Both the position numbers and the translations under genes were made by a program. 7,035 nt of DNA from Sulfurimonas sp. (GTDB lineage Bacteria > Campylobacterota > Campylobacteria > Campylobacterales > Sulfurimonadaceae), in NCBI GenBank assembly GCA_022712775.1, contig JAFLJZ010000120.1, forward strand, positions 1-7,035, given 5' to 3'. The notes under the pieces were generated by a model, which had not been told where the DNA came from, did not search any database, and saw only the letters and a program-made list of their open reading frames with translations. Positions 1 to 6,339 of the stretch are shown here, one piece after another (the stretch's first letter is position 1; each line of letters opens with the position of its first letter).

Positions 1-9
1 GTTAGCTTC

Positions 10-150
10 TTAGTTTATAGCTAAGAATTTTTTTGCTACTTCTACATTAAGTCCAGCTTTGCTAGAAGCTATTTCAATATTTTCATCATTGTCTAACAGT
101 CTTAAAAGTACTTTTACTCTTTCTTTGTGTTTTACATTTTTAATTGGCAT
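10..150 (-). CDS. Small hypothetical protein (46 aa) with HTH-like C-terminal half
   Basis: A complete 46-residue frame runs from an ATG at 150 to a TAA at 10-12. AGGA at 157-160 lies 6 nt before the ATG, a good Shine-Dalgarno spacing. The protein begins MPIKNVKHKERVK and is Lys-rich at its N-terminus. Residues 25-43 (IEIASSKAGLNVEVAKKFL) resemble a helix-turn-helix: a short helix, an Ala-Gly-Leu turn, then a second amphipathic helix, similar in spacing to the LacI-type AGVSVATVSRVL pattern. No family is recognised. It could be a tiny DNA-binding protein or an adaptor helix pair, or a chance frame. It lies downstream of the tRNA pair, about 157 nt away. No convincing own promoter was found, and what follows it lies beyond the window edge. 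Confidence 0.5.
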   Translation of the reverse strand: MPIKNVKHKERVKVLLRLLDNDENIEIASSKAGLNVEVAKKFLAIN

Positions 151-307
151 TTATTTTCCTTTTTGTTTTAATCATTTAACAATAGGGAGATAACAAGTTG
201 ACGGGTTCTAAAAGGTGTTTAATGTGGCTTATTGATACGAGGATATAAGTCGAGTTAAAATTGTTTAAAAAATGTTGTTATAAACCTATAAATAAAGGGT
301 TTAAAAT

Positions 308-384
<77 letters not shown>

Positions 385-397
385 ATATTTGTAAGTA

Positions 398-474
398 TGG
401 TGCGCCCGACAGGAGTCGAACCTGTGACCTTCGGTACCGCAAACCGATGCTCTATCCAGCTGAGCTACGAGCGC
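398..474 (-). tRNA. tRNA-Arg (GCG)
   Basis: The 77-nt cloverleaf has an encoded CCA. The acceptor stem GCGCTCG/CGGGCGC has one U:G wobble. The D arm GCTC-AGCTGGATA-GAGC carries A20, an arginine identity base, and the discriminator is A73. The anticodon stem is TCGGT/ACCGA with loop TTGCGGT, so the anticodon is GCG (complement at 438-440), reading CGC and CGU. The T arm ACAGG/CCTGT is perfect. Many bacteria instead use ACG, edited to ICG, for these codons. It is the first gene of the two-tRNA unit. Confidence 0.93.
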
Positions 475-501
475 ACACCATCTCTGTTTTGAGAGAATGA
501 A

Positions 502-507
502 ATTATA
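502..507 (-). promoter_or_regulatory. -10 box (TATAAT) for the tRNA-Arg/tRNA-fMet unit
   Basis: A perfect TATAAT on the minus strand is preceded by GC (GCTATAAT). It predicts a start near 494-496, about 20 nt before the mature 5' end of tRNA-Arg at 474. There is no clear -35 hexamer, as is common in Campylobacterota sigma-70 promoters. The upstream part of the promoter runs into the 3' end of the ZapA-like gene (stop at 524-526). Confidence 0.75.
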
Positions 508-523
508 GCACTTTTAGCTTATA

Positions 524-748
524 CTATTCTAAATTATCTAGTTTTTTTGTAATTTCTTCTATTTTTCTCTCTTGCATGTATATTTCATGGTTTTTTCTTA
601 CATATGCTTGGAGTAAAAGTTTTAAGTCATTGTTGCCTTCTATATTAAAGTCCTTAGACATTTGATGTTCCAAAAACAAAGCAAATTCATCTTCAACATC
701 AACATCAAAACGGCGACCACCTATATGTAAACCTATTTTTTTAGTCAT
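524..748 (-). CDS. ZapA-like small cell-division protein (putative)
   Basis: This 74-residue cytoplasmic protein has no signal peptide or membrane segment. Residues 4-19 (KIGLHIGGRRFDVDVE) match the beta-strand, GR, beta-strand start of the ZapA head domain, followed by an amphipathic segment to about residue 35. Residues 40-74 form a charged helix with a coiled-coil tail (from LKLLLQAYVRKN to ITKKLDNLE), like the dimerising helix of ZapA. It is shorter than E. coli ZapA (109 aa), mainly in the coiled coil. ZapA proteins bind and bundle FtsZ filaments at the division ring. The gene starts 6 nt after the coiled-coil gene at 755-982. A weak TTAGG overlapping that gene's end suggests translational coupling. 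The ZapA assignment is inferred from residue pattern and context; otherwise it is a conserved hypothetical protein. Confidence 0.6.
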   Translation of the reverse strand: MTKKIGLHIGGRRFDVDVEDEFALFLEHQMSKDFNIEGNNDLKLLLQAYVRKNHEIYMQERKIEEITKKLDNLE

Positions 749-754
749 AAATTT

Positions 755-982
755 TTAGCCTAAGATACTTTCTATTTTATTTACAATTTCTTCTATCTCT
801 AAATCTTTCATCGCATTTTCATCAGCAAGTCTAGTTATCTCTTGATCTTTAATCTCTTTTTCTGCTTTAAGTGCTACAAGCTCATTACGTATCATCTCAT
901 TCTTACCTTTTAAAGAGTGGTATTGTTGAACTATTTGCGATACTTTTTCACTTAACTTTTCTACATTACTTAGATTATCCAT
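755..982 (-). CDS. ZapB-like small coiled-coil protein (putative)
   Basis: This 75-residue acidic protein is almost entirely predicted coiled coil: leucine, isoleucine and valine recur at heptad spacing from EKLSEKVSQIV (residues 8-18) to LEIEEIVNKIESIL (61-74), with no Pro and one Gly inside. Length, an EKL-x-x-KV start and a hydrophobic C-terminal end recall ZapB and the short coiled-coil proteins encoded just upstream of zapA in gammaproteobacteria. A partner role at the FtsZ ring is therefore likely but inferred. The start is ATG at 980-982, with AGGA at 990-993, 7 nt upstream. A TAAAAT at 1014-1019 could drive it together with the ZapA-like gene. Coiled coils have low sequence information, so another structural role is possible. 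Confidence 0.6.
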   Translation of the reverse strand: MDNLSNVEKLSEKVSQIVQQYHSLKGKNEMIRNELVALKAEKEIKDQEITRLADENAMKDLEIEEIVNKIESILG

Positions 983-1013
983 TAAAAATTCCTATTTCTT
1001 TATTATTATCATA

Positions 1014-1019
1014 ATTTTA
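1014..1019 (-). promoter_or_regulatory. Possible -10 box (TAAAAT) for the zapB-zapA-like pair
   Basis: GATAAAAT on the minus strand in the 47-nt gap after the barrel gene predicts a start near 1007 and a leader of about 25 nt before the ATG at 982. No -35 is recognisable. The surrounding sequence is very AT-rich, so chance matches are likely, and the pair could also be read through from the upstream operon. Confidence 0.35.
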
Positions 1020-1029
1020 TCAAAAGTAT

Positions 1030-1713
1030 CTAAAATTTATACTTTATCATAGCCTGAATAACACTTGTTTTTGCATAACTAGACTTATAGCTATAATCAT
1101 AGTAGAGCCATTCTATACCAATATATGTGTGTTGATTACTATCTATATTGTATAAAAGTTGATTATGCGTATTAACATCCCTTTTAGTTAGGTCTAAAAA
1201 ACCTTCTAAATGTATGTTGTTCCAAGAGGCAGTTTCATATGCTAGTGTTACTTGATATGTACTAGTCTCATTAAGATTTTCATTTTTATGGTACATATTT
1301 AAAACAAAAAAATTCAACAAAGGAACTTCTAAATTAACACCTAATCCATAAAGATATGCCTGATAACTATTCCCTATATTTAACTGTGTCGCTATATAAA
1401 CATCTTTTAAAATGGAATTTGAAAAATCATTATTTAATATTTTTGAAAATGAAAATCTTGGTGCAAGTTCAGCATAAACTCCAGAACTAGAATTATCAAA
1501 CTTTTCTCCATCCATAATATCTATAAACATAAAAAAATCACCATAATCCCAAGTTCGATAATGTTCATATGTTATTGTCGTTTTTTTACCATTTTTTGTA
1601 TCGTAAATAAAGGCATCACCCTTAAAACTATTGGAATGTAAGAACTGAATATTTGTTGTCTCAAAGGCTGATAGAGAACTTGCAACAATAAGAAAAAGAA
1701 AAAAGAAACGCAT
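1030..1713 (-). CDS. Tsx/OmpK-like outer-membrane beta-barrel protein
   Basis: The 227-residue precursor has a Sec signal peptide (residues 1-16, MRFFFLFLIVASSLSA) and a mature part made of alternating aromatic and polar beta strands. It ends in IKYKF, with the terminal phenylalanine recognised by the BAM complex. Residues 49-65 (YEHYRTWDYGDFFMFID) match the early barrel signature of the Tsx/OmpK nucleoside-channel superfamily. At about 210 mature residues it is shorter than E. coli Tsx. Its substrate cannot be read from the sequence; nucleosides are the family precedent. It follows fabG by 17 nt. There is no Shine-Dalgarno sequence before the ATG; a hairpin occupies that place. The next methionine is past the signal peptide, so the start is secure. 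A generic small porin is the alternative. Confidence 0.7.
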   Translation of the reverse strand: MRFFFLFLIVASSLSAFETTNIQFLHSNSFKGDAFIYDTKNGKKTTITYEHYRTWDYGDFFMFIDIMDGEKFDNSSSGVYAELAPRFSFSKILNNDFSNSILKDVYIATQLNIGNSYQAYLYGLGVNLEVPLLNFFVLNMYHKNENLNETSTYQVTLAYETASWNNIHLEGFLDLTKRDVNTHNQLLYNIDSNQHTYIGIEWLYYDYSYKSSYAKTSVIQAMIKYKF

Positions 1714-1719
1714 TATTAG

Positions 1720-1743
1720 GAATATGGCTATTACGCCATATTC
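1720..1743 (-). promoter_or_regulatory. Hairpin over the fabG stop codon, before the barrel gene start
   Basis: Read on the minus strand, arms GAATATGGC and GCCATATTC form a perfect 9-bp stem around the 6-nt loop GTAATA. The loop holds the TAA stop of fabG. The stem ends 6 nt before the ATG of the barrel gene, and no U-run follows, so it does not look like an intrinsic terminator. It covers where a Shine-Dalgarno sequence would be expected. A role in coupling translation or in RNA processing is inferred. Confidence 0.55.
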
Positions 1744-2477
1744 ATCCCACCATTTACTTTAAGTGTTTCACCTGTTATATATGATGCATGGTCTGAGAGT
1801 AAGAAAGCGGTAGCTTCGGCTACTTCACTTGCACGACCCATACGTTTCATTGGAATCTTCGCATTGATGCCATCTTTAATATCATCATTTAAACTCTCTG
1901 TCATCTCTGTTGCAATAAAACCAGGAGTAACTGAGTTATAGCGAATCCCACTTGTAGCCGCTTCGATAGCAAAACTTTTTGTCATAGCAATAACTCCACC
2001 TTTACTTGCAGCATAGTTAACCTGTCCAGCATTTCCTGTCTCACCAATAATAGAAGATATGTTAACAACCGAGCCAAATTTTTTCTTTCGCATAGCTTTC
2101 ATAGCTTCCCTACAACCAGTAAAGCATGAAGTTAGATTTGCATTTATAACAGACATAAAATCATCGTTCTTCATGCGAAGAGCAAGTTTATCCTTTGTGA
2201 TTCCAGCATTATTTACAAGATAAGAAAGCTCACCATCAGAATCCACGATAGTCTTAATAGCATCAACAAAAGCAGCTTCATCACTTACATCAAAACCAAT
2301 AACAGCAGCTTTTCCTCCTGCAGCTTCGATAGAATCTTTTACAGCGTCAGCTTCTACTGCTCCACTTCTATAATGTACCCATACTTTTAAACCATACCCT
2401 GCAAGTGTTTTTGCAATCTCTGCACCAATCCCACGACTTGAACCTGTAACTAAAACATTATTTCCACTAAACTTCAT
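1731..2477 (-). CDS. fabG: 3-oxoacyl-[acyl-carrier-protein] reductase FabG
   Basis: FabG is the NADPH-dependent reductase that converts 3-oxoacyl-ACP to 3-hydroxyacyl-ACP in type II fatty acid elongation in the cytoplasm. The 248-residue length is normal for the family. It shows the short-chain dehydrogenase cofactor loop TGSSRGIG (11-18), NNAG (89-92), and the catalytic set N114, S142, Y155 and K159 in the YAASK context. The C-terminal YITGETLKVNGGMNMA is the classic FabG ending. The start is ATG at 2475-2477, with AAGGA at 2486-2490, 8 nt upstream. An ATG 4 nt further upstream is out of frame. It follows gpmI by 19 nt in the same orientation. Related SDR reductases are the only alternative, but length and C-terminus favour FabG. 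Confidence 0.95.
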   Translation of the reverse strand: MKFSGNNVLVTGSSRGIGAEIAKTLAGYGLKVWVHYRSGAVEADAVKDSIEAAGGKAAVIGFDVSDEAAFVDAIKTIVDSDGELSYLVNNAGITKDKLALRMKNDDFMSVINANLTSCFTGCREAMKAMRKKKFGSVVNISSIIGETGNAGQVNYAASKGGVIAMTKSFAIEAATSGIRYNSVTPGFIATEMTESLNDDIKDGINAKIPMKRMGRASEVAEATAFLLSDHASYITGETLKVNGGMNMA

Positions 2478-2496
2478 TCATATATTCCTTAATTTA

Positions 2497-3972
2497 TTAT
2501 ATTAGAGCGTGATCCATCTCAGATGGAATGTCTATATTCATCAACTTTAAAATAGTTGACGCGATATTATTTAATCCACCTGCATCGACTTTAGTAACTC
2601 CATCTGCCATTACAAAACACCATACTTTTCCAACTGTATGATTCGTAAGTGTATTACCCTCGTCATCTTTCATCTCTTCGCAGTTTCCATGGTCTGAAGT
2701 GATGACAAGAGCATAATCATTTTTCTTTGCTGATTCTACGATTCTACCTAACTGTTCATCTACTGTAGTGACCGCTATTTTAGCCGCTTCTTCATCTCCA
2801 GTATGCCCAACCATATCACCATTAGCAAAGTTTACAACAACAAAGTCATAAGCATTATCCATCGCTTTTAATACAGCATCACCAACTTTATCTGCACTCA
2901 TCTCTGGTTGCATATCATATGTCTTAACATCGGGAGACGGGATTAATACTCGTGTTTCATTTTCATAAGGCTCATCGATTCCACCATTTAAAAAGAAAGT
3001 AACGTGAGCATACTTTTCTGTCTCAGCAGTATGAAGTTGTCGTAAACCTTTACTTGCGATAACCTCAGCCAAAGTATTTTTTGGACTATCTTTTCTAAAA
3101 AGAACTGGATATTTAAAACTTCTATCGTACTCTGTAATTGTTGCTAGATTAATTTCTAACAATCTTTTTGGAAACTCCGTAAATTCTTCACTCCCGAGTG
3201 CTGTAACTATTTCCCTCATTCTATCACTTCTAAAGTTTATCGTTAAAACACTATCACCATCTTGCATTCCTTCATAACCTTCAAAAGCAGTTGGTTCTAT
3301 AAACTCATCTGTTTCACCCATAGAGTATGAATGACCAATATAACCTAGTGGATTCCAATCTGTAGTTGGATTAGCATCAACGATAGCTTCAAAACCTCGC
3401 TTAACTCTTTGCCATCTATTATCTCTATCCATAGAATAAAAACGACCAGAAATTGTTGATATACTAATGTTTTCATCTAGTGCTTCCTCAACCATTTTAA
3501 TGTATTTTGCTGCAGAAGTTGGAGAAACATCTCGTCCATCAGTTATAAGATGTAAAAAAACTTTTTTACCATTTTTTGAAGCGATTTTTGCAAGTCCTAA
3601 AAAGTGATCTATATGTGAATGCACACCACCATCACTTAAAAGTCCTATAAGATGCAATCTATCAGATTTCTTCATTAAGTTTTGTAACTCTAAATTACTT
3701 TCTAATGTATTTTCTGAGAGTGCAAGGGAAATTTTCACCAAATCTTGATAAAGAACTCTTCCACTTCCTATGCTCATATGTCCAACTTCTGAGTTTCCCA
3801 TCTGACCTTCGGGAAGTCCAACACTTAAACCAAATGTATCTATTAAAGAATGTGGAACATCTTTAAACAAGTTATCATACGTTGGTTTTGTTGCGTTAAA
3901 AAAAGCATTATGTTCAGTTTTTGGACTATATCCAATCCCATCAGTAATGACTAAAATTGCCTTTTTACTCAC
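2497..3972 (-). CDS. gpmI: 2,3-bisphosphoglycerate-independent phosphoglycerate mutase
   Basis: GpmI interconverts 3- and 2-phosphoglycerate in glycolysis and gluconeogenesis through a phosphoserine intermediate, using two metal ions (usually Mn). The 491-residue protein belongs to the alkaline phosphatase superfamily. Visible active-site residues are D11 (TDGIG), nucleophile S61 (GNSEVGH), D386 and H390 (NGDMVGH), D427 and H428 (SDHGN), and H445 (NHT). They match the two metal sites of the Geobacillus enzyme at a constant offset of 17 in the C-terminal half. Full length compares well with about 510 in other bacteria. The start is GTG at 3970-3972, preceded by TAAGGA 6 nt upstream. The gene is divergent from mraY and first of a probable gpmI-fabG-barrel operon. 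Confidence 0.97.
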   Translation of the reverse strand: MSKKAILVITDGIGYSPKTEHNAFFNATKPTYDNLFKDVPHSLIDTFGLSVGLPEGQMGNSEVGHMSIGSGRVLYQDLVKISLALSENTLESNLELQNLMKKSDRLHLIGLLSDGGVHSHIDHFLGLAKIASKNGKKVFLHLITDGRDVSPTSAAKYIKMVEEALDENISISTISGRFYSMDRDNRWQRVKRGFEAIVDANPTTDWNPLGYIGHSYSMGETDEFIEPTAFEGYEGMQDGDSVLTINFRSDRMREIVTALGSEEFTEFPKRLLEINLATITEYDRSFKYPVLFRKDSPKNTLAEVIASKGLRQLHTAETEKYAHVTFFLNGGIDEPYENETRVLIPSPDVKTYDMQPEMSADKVGDAVLKAMDNAYDFVVVNFANGDMVGHTGDEEAAKIAVTTVDEQLGRIVESAKKNDYALVITSDHGNCEEMKDDEGNTLTNHTVGKVWCFVMADGVTKVDAGGLNNIASTILKLMNIDIPSEMDHALI

Positions 3973-3978
3973 TAGGTT

Positions 3979-3984
3979 TCCTTA
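3979..3984 (-). promoter_or_regulatory. Shine-Dalgarno TAAGGA fixing the GTG start of gpmI
   Basis: TAAGGA on the minus strand stands 6 nt before the GTG at 3972. The downstream sequence begins MSKKAILVITDG, which matches where GpmI proteins begin, so the GTG is preferred over any later ATG. Confidence 0.75.
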
Positions 3985-4004
3985 TGTAATGAAAGATTTT
4001 TATT

Positions 4005-4010
4005 ATTGTA
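4005..4010 (-). promoter_or_regulatory. Possible -10 box (TACAAT) for gpmI
   Basis: TACAAT on the minus strand predicts a start near 3998 and a leader of about 26 nt before the gpmI GTG. An overlapping TATAGT (4010-4015) is an alternative box. No -35 is evident. It lies one base from the mraY -10 box on the other strand, so both promoters would share nearly the same DNA. Confidence 0.4.
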
Positions 4011-4011
4011 C

Positions 4012-4017
4012 TATAAT
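4012..4017 (+). promoter_or_regulatory. -10 box (TATAAT) for the mraY-murD-purN operon
   Basis: A perfect TATAAT in the context TACTATAATG predicts a start near 4024 and a leader of about 49 nt before the mraY TTG. A T-rich stretch lies upstream at 3996-4004, but no TTGACA-like -35 is present. This is the only good box in the 100-nt divergent gap on this strand. Confidence 0.6.
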
Positions 4018-4062
4018 GTCATAAATAAAATAAGTTATTTCAGCTCTCTTACTTAAATATAC

Positions 4063-4066
4063 AGGA
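4063..4066 (+). promoter_or_regulatory. Shine-Dalgarno AGGA fixing the TTG start of mraY
   Basis: AGGA stands 6 nt before the TTG at 4073. Upstream in frame there is no ATG, GTG or other TTG before a TAA at 4031-4033. The next in-frame methionine is residue 36, inside the first membrane helix. Confidence 0.75.
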
Positions 4067-4072
4067 CAACAT

Positions 4073-5134
4073 TTGCTTTATTGGCTTCACCAAACACTCG
4101 ATATAAATCTTCTTGGATACATTACTATTCGTGGCGGTATCGCATTTTTTATTGCCTTATTTTTCACTCTTTTTCTTATGCCTCTTTTTATACGTTGGGC
4201 ACAAAGAACAGCAAAGGTTCAACCTATAAACGAATGGGCACCGGAGCGACACAAAGAAAAAGCGTCAACTCCTACAATGGGTGGAATCGTCTTTATTTCT
4301 GCTACGATTATAGCCTCCCTTTTGAGTATAAAATTTTCAAATGTTTACGCAGTAGGTGCGATTCTTACACTCGTACTTTTTGCGCTTATAGGTTTTCAAG
4401 ATGATTATGCAAAAGTAAGAAAAAATGAAAATTTAGCTGGACTCAAAGCACGAACGAAACTTTTTTTTCAAATTCTTTCAGCACTTGTAATTGCTGCATA
4501 CCTTTATGTTTTTGCAGATTTCAACACTGACCTTTATATTCCATTTATGAAATCTCCAATTATAGAAATGGGAGTGTTTTCTATTGGGCTTTGGGTACTT
4601 GTTATCATAGCAACTTCAAATGCTGTGAACCTAACAGATGGTCTTGATGGTCTTGCAACTGTTCCTTCTATCGCGGCTCTTTCTTCTTTTGTGATTATCA
4701 TCTATATTACAGGACATGCAAATTTAAGTGCTTACCTTTTAATGCCTAACTTTGATGTTGGTGAAGTTGCCATAGTTGCTGCTGCACTTATGGGTGCACT
4801 TAGTGGTTTTCTTTGGTACAACTGTCATCCTGCAGAAGTATTTATGGGAGATAGTGGTTCTCTTACTATTGGTGCTTTTTTAGGCTACCTTGCTATTATT
4901 TCTAAAAGTGAGATTCTTCTTCTTCTTATCGGTTCTATTTTTGTTATAGAAACACTTTCTGTGATTCTACAAGTTGGTTCTTTTAAACTTCGTAAAAAAA
5001 GAGTGTTTTTAATGGCTCCGATTCATCATCATTTTGAGATGAAAAACTGGGCTGAAAATAAAATCATCGTTAGGTTTTGGATTATTGCGATTCTTTCAAA
5101 TTTAATAGCACTTATTTCACTAAAGATTCGTTAG
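4073..5134 (+). CDS. mraY: Phospho-N-acetylmuramoyl-pentapeptide transferase MraY
   Basis: MraY is the integral membrane enzyme that transfers phospho-MurNAc-pentapeptide from UDP to undecaprenyl phosphate, forming lipid I, the first membrane step of peptidoglycan synthesis. The 353 residues, with about ten hydrophobic helices, compare with 360 in E. coli. Conserved motifs are STPTMGG (65-71), the Mg-binding DD at 110-111 (QDDY), NLTDGLDG (186-193), FMGDSGS (257-263) with catalytic-site D260, and the HHH loop APIHHHFE (315-322). The start is TTG: the resulting MLYWL matches the MLxWL beginning of E. coli MraY, and AGGA is correctly spaced. It is the first gene of an operon with murD, 2 nt downstream, and is divergent from gpmI. 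Confidence 0.97.
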   Translation: MLYWLHQTLDINLLGYITIRGGIAFFIALFFTLFLMPLFIRWAQRTAKVQPINEWAPERHKEKASTPTMGGIVFISATIIASLLSIKFSNVYAVGAILTLVLFALIGFQDDYAKVRKNENLAGLKARTKLFFQILSALVIAAYLYVFADFNTDLYIPFMKSPIIEMGVFSIGLWVLVIIATSNAVNLTDGLDGLATVPSIAALSSFVIIIYITGHANLSAYLLMPNFDVGEVAIVAAALMGALSGFLWYNCHPAEVFMGDSGSLTIGAFLGYLAIISKSEILLLLIGSIFVIETLSVILQVGSFKLRKKRVFLMAPIHHHFEMKNWAENKIIVRFWIIAILSNLIALISLKIR

Positions 5135-5136
5135 TT

Positions 5137-6339
5137 ATGAGAAAAGTATCCCTTTTTGGTCATGGAAAAACAATGAAGTCTTTAGCCCAGCACCTTGAAA
5201 ATGTTATATTTTATGATGATAACTGTACACAAGTTTTTATAGATGACAAGGGAAATAGCGTTAAGCCATCATCAGAATTTGATCCAGAAGAATCTGACCT
5301 TGAAATTCCATCACCAGGAATCCCACCGTCAAATCTATTAATCTTAAAAGCAAAAAATCTTATTAGTGAATACGATTATTTTTCAGATTCTATGCCTATG
5401 AGCATCTGGATAAGTGGGACAAACGGAAAAACAACAACCACACAAATGATGCAACATTTACTAGAAGATAAAGGCTCCTTAGCGGGGGGAAATATAGGTA
5501 CACCCTTAGGTGACTTAGATACCGAAGCAAATATTTGGATTTTAGAAACAAGCTCTTTTACTATGCACTATACAAATATTGCCTCACCTAACATGTATAT
5601 ACTTTTACCTATCCATCCTGACCATTTATCATGGCATGGAAGTATGAAAAAGTATGAAAAAGCAAAGTTAAAACCTCTTGCGACAATGAAAGAAGGTGAA
5701 GTTGCTATCATCCCTGAAAAATATAAAAATATCCCAACTGATGCACATATAATATCTTATATTGATGAAGATGACTTAGCAAATAAGCTAGGCATTGATA
5801 CAAAAAAGGTGAAATTTAAAGGTGCTTTTTTAGCCGATGCGCTGTTAGCTATGGCTGTGAAAAAAATACTTTTTGATAGTGTTGATTATGAGGGAATTAA
5901 CTCTTTTGAACTTGATCCTCATAGACAAGAAGAGCTTAGAGATTCCAGAAATAGACTTTGGGTGAATGATACAAAGGCTACAAATATAGACGCAACTATT
6001 GCAGCCCTTAAACGTTATAAAGAACATAATATCCACCTTATTTTAGGTGGAGATGACAAAGGTGTAGAACTTGATGAACTTTTTGAGTTTTTAATACTCC
6101 ATAATGTGAAAATTTATACCATAGGCTCAAACAAAGAAAAACTCTCTTCTCTTGCTTATACTTATGAAATCAAAGCAGAGCTTTGTAAAAACCTCGCTGA
6201 TGCTATACAACGAATAAGTACAAATCTAGAATCAGATGAAGTTGCCCTTCTCTCTCCTGCTGCTTCAAGTTTAGATGAGTTTAGTTCTTACGCACAAAGA
6301 GGAAACGAATTTAAAGAAGCAGTAGGAAAATTACAATGA
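5137..6339 (+). CDS. murD: UDP-N-acetylmuramoylalanine--D-glutamate ligase MurD
   Basis: MurD is the cytoplasmic ligase that adds D-Glu to UDP-MurNAc-L-Ala using ATP. The frame is open upstream to 5077, but ATG 5137, 2 nt after the mraY stop, gives the expected start MRKVSLFGHGKT. The 400 residues are short for MurD (about 440). The N-terminal UDP-binding domain is reduced, with SPGIP at 59-63 and P-loop GTNGKTT at 94-100. Further motifs are ETSSF (137-141), DHLSWH (162-167), the likely carbamylated K177, HR (262-263), NDTKATN (277-283) and GGDDKG (304-309). The usual HNxxN motif of the central domain reads AFLAD (230-234). It overlaps purN by four bases (ATGA). Confident as MurD from the motif set and its place after mraY. 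Confidence 0.95.
   Translation: MRKVSLFGHGKTMKSLAQHLENVIFYDDNCTQVFIDDKGNSVKPSSEFDPEESDLEIPSPGIPPSNLLILKAKNLISEYDYFSDSMPMSIWISGTNGKTTTTQMMQHLLEDKGSLAGGNIGTPLGDLDTEANIWILETSSFTMHYTNIASPNMYILLPIHPDHLSWHGSMKKYEKAKLKPLATMKEGEVAIIPEKYKNIPTDAHIISYIDEDDLANKLGIDTKKVKFKGAFLADALLAMAVKKILFDSVDYEGINSFELDPHRQEELRDSRNRLWVNDTKATNIDATIAALKRYKEHNIHLILGGDDKGVELDELFEFLILHNVKIYTIGSNKEKLSSLAYTYEIKAELCKNLADAIQRISTNLESDEVALLSPAASSLDEFSSYAQRGNEFKEAVGKLQ

Noticed and set aside
281..303. TAAACC/GGTTTA inverted repeat after tRNA-fMet as an intrinsic terminator
   Set aside because: It has only 6 mostly A:T pairs with an 11-nt loop, and the nearest T-run is about 10 nt beyond the stem on the minus strand. Too weak to call.
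151..307. 157-nt gap between the small frame and tRNA-fMet
   Set aside because: I examined both strands for promoters, RNA genes and frames. TTGACG at 198-203 has no well-spaced -10 partner, and nothing else was supportable.
4081..4404. 107-residue open frame on the plus strand
   Set aside because: It lies wholly inside mraY in another frame, has a composition unlike real proteins, and has no family signature.
5077..5136. 20-codon upstream extension of murD
   Set aside because: It overlaps the conserved end of mraY and encodes no MurD-like sequence. ATG 5137 gives the expected N-terminus.
5845..6036. 63-residue open frame on the minus strand
   Set aside because: It is antisense to conserved murD motifs, has no Shine-Dalgarno or recognisable domain, and is explained as a shadow.
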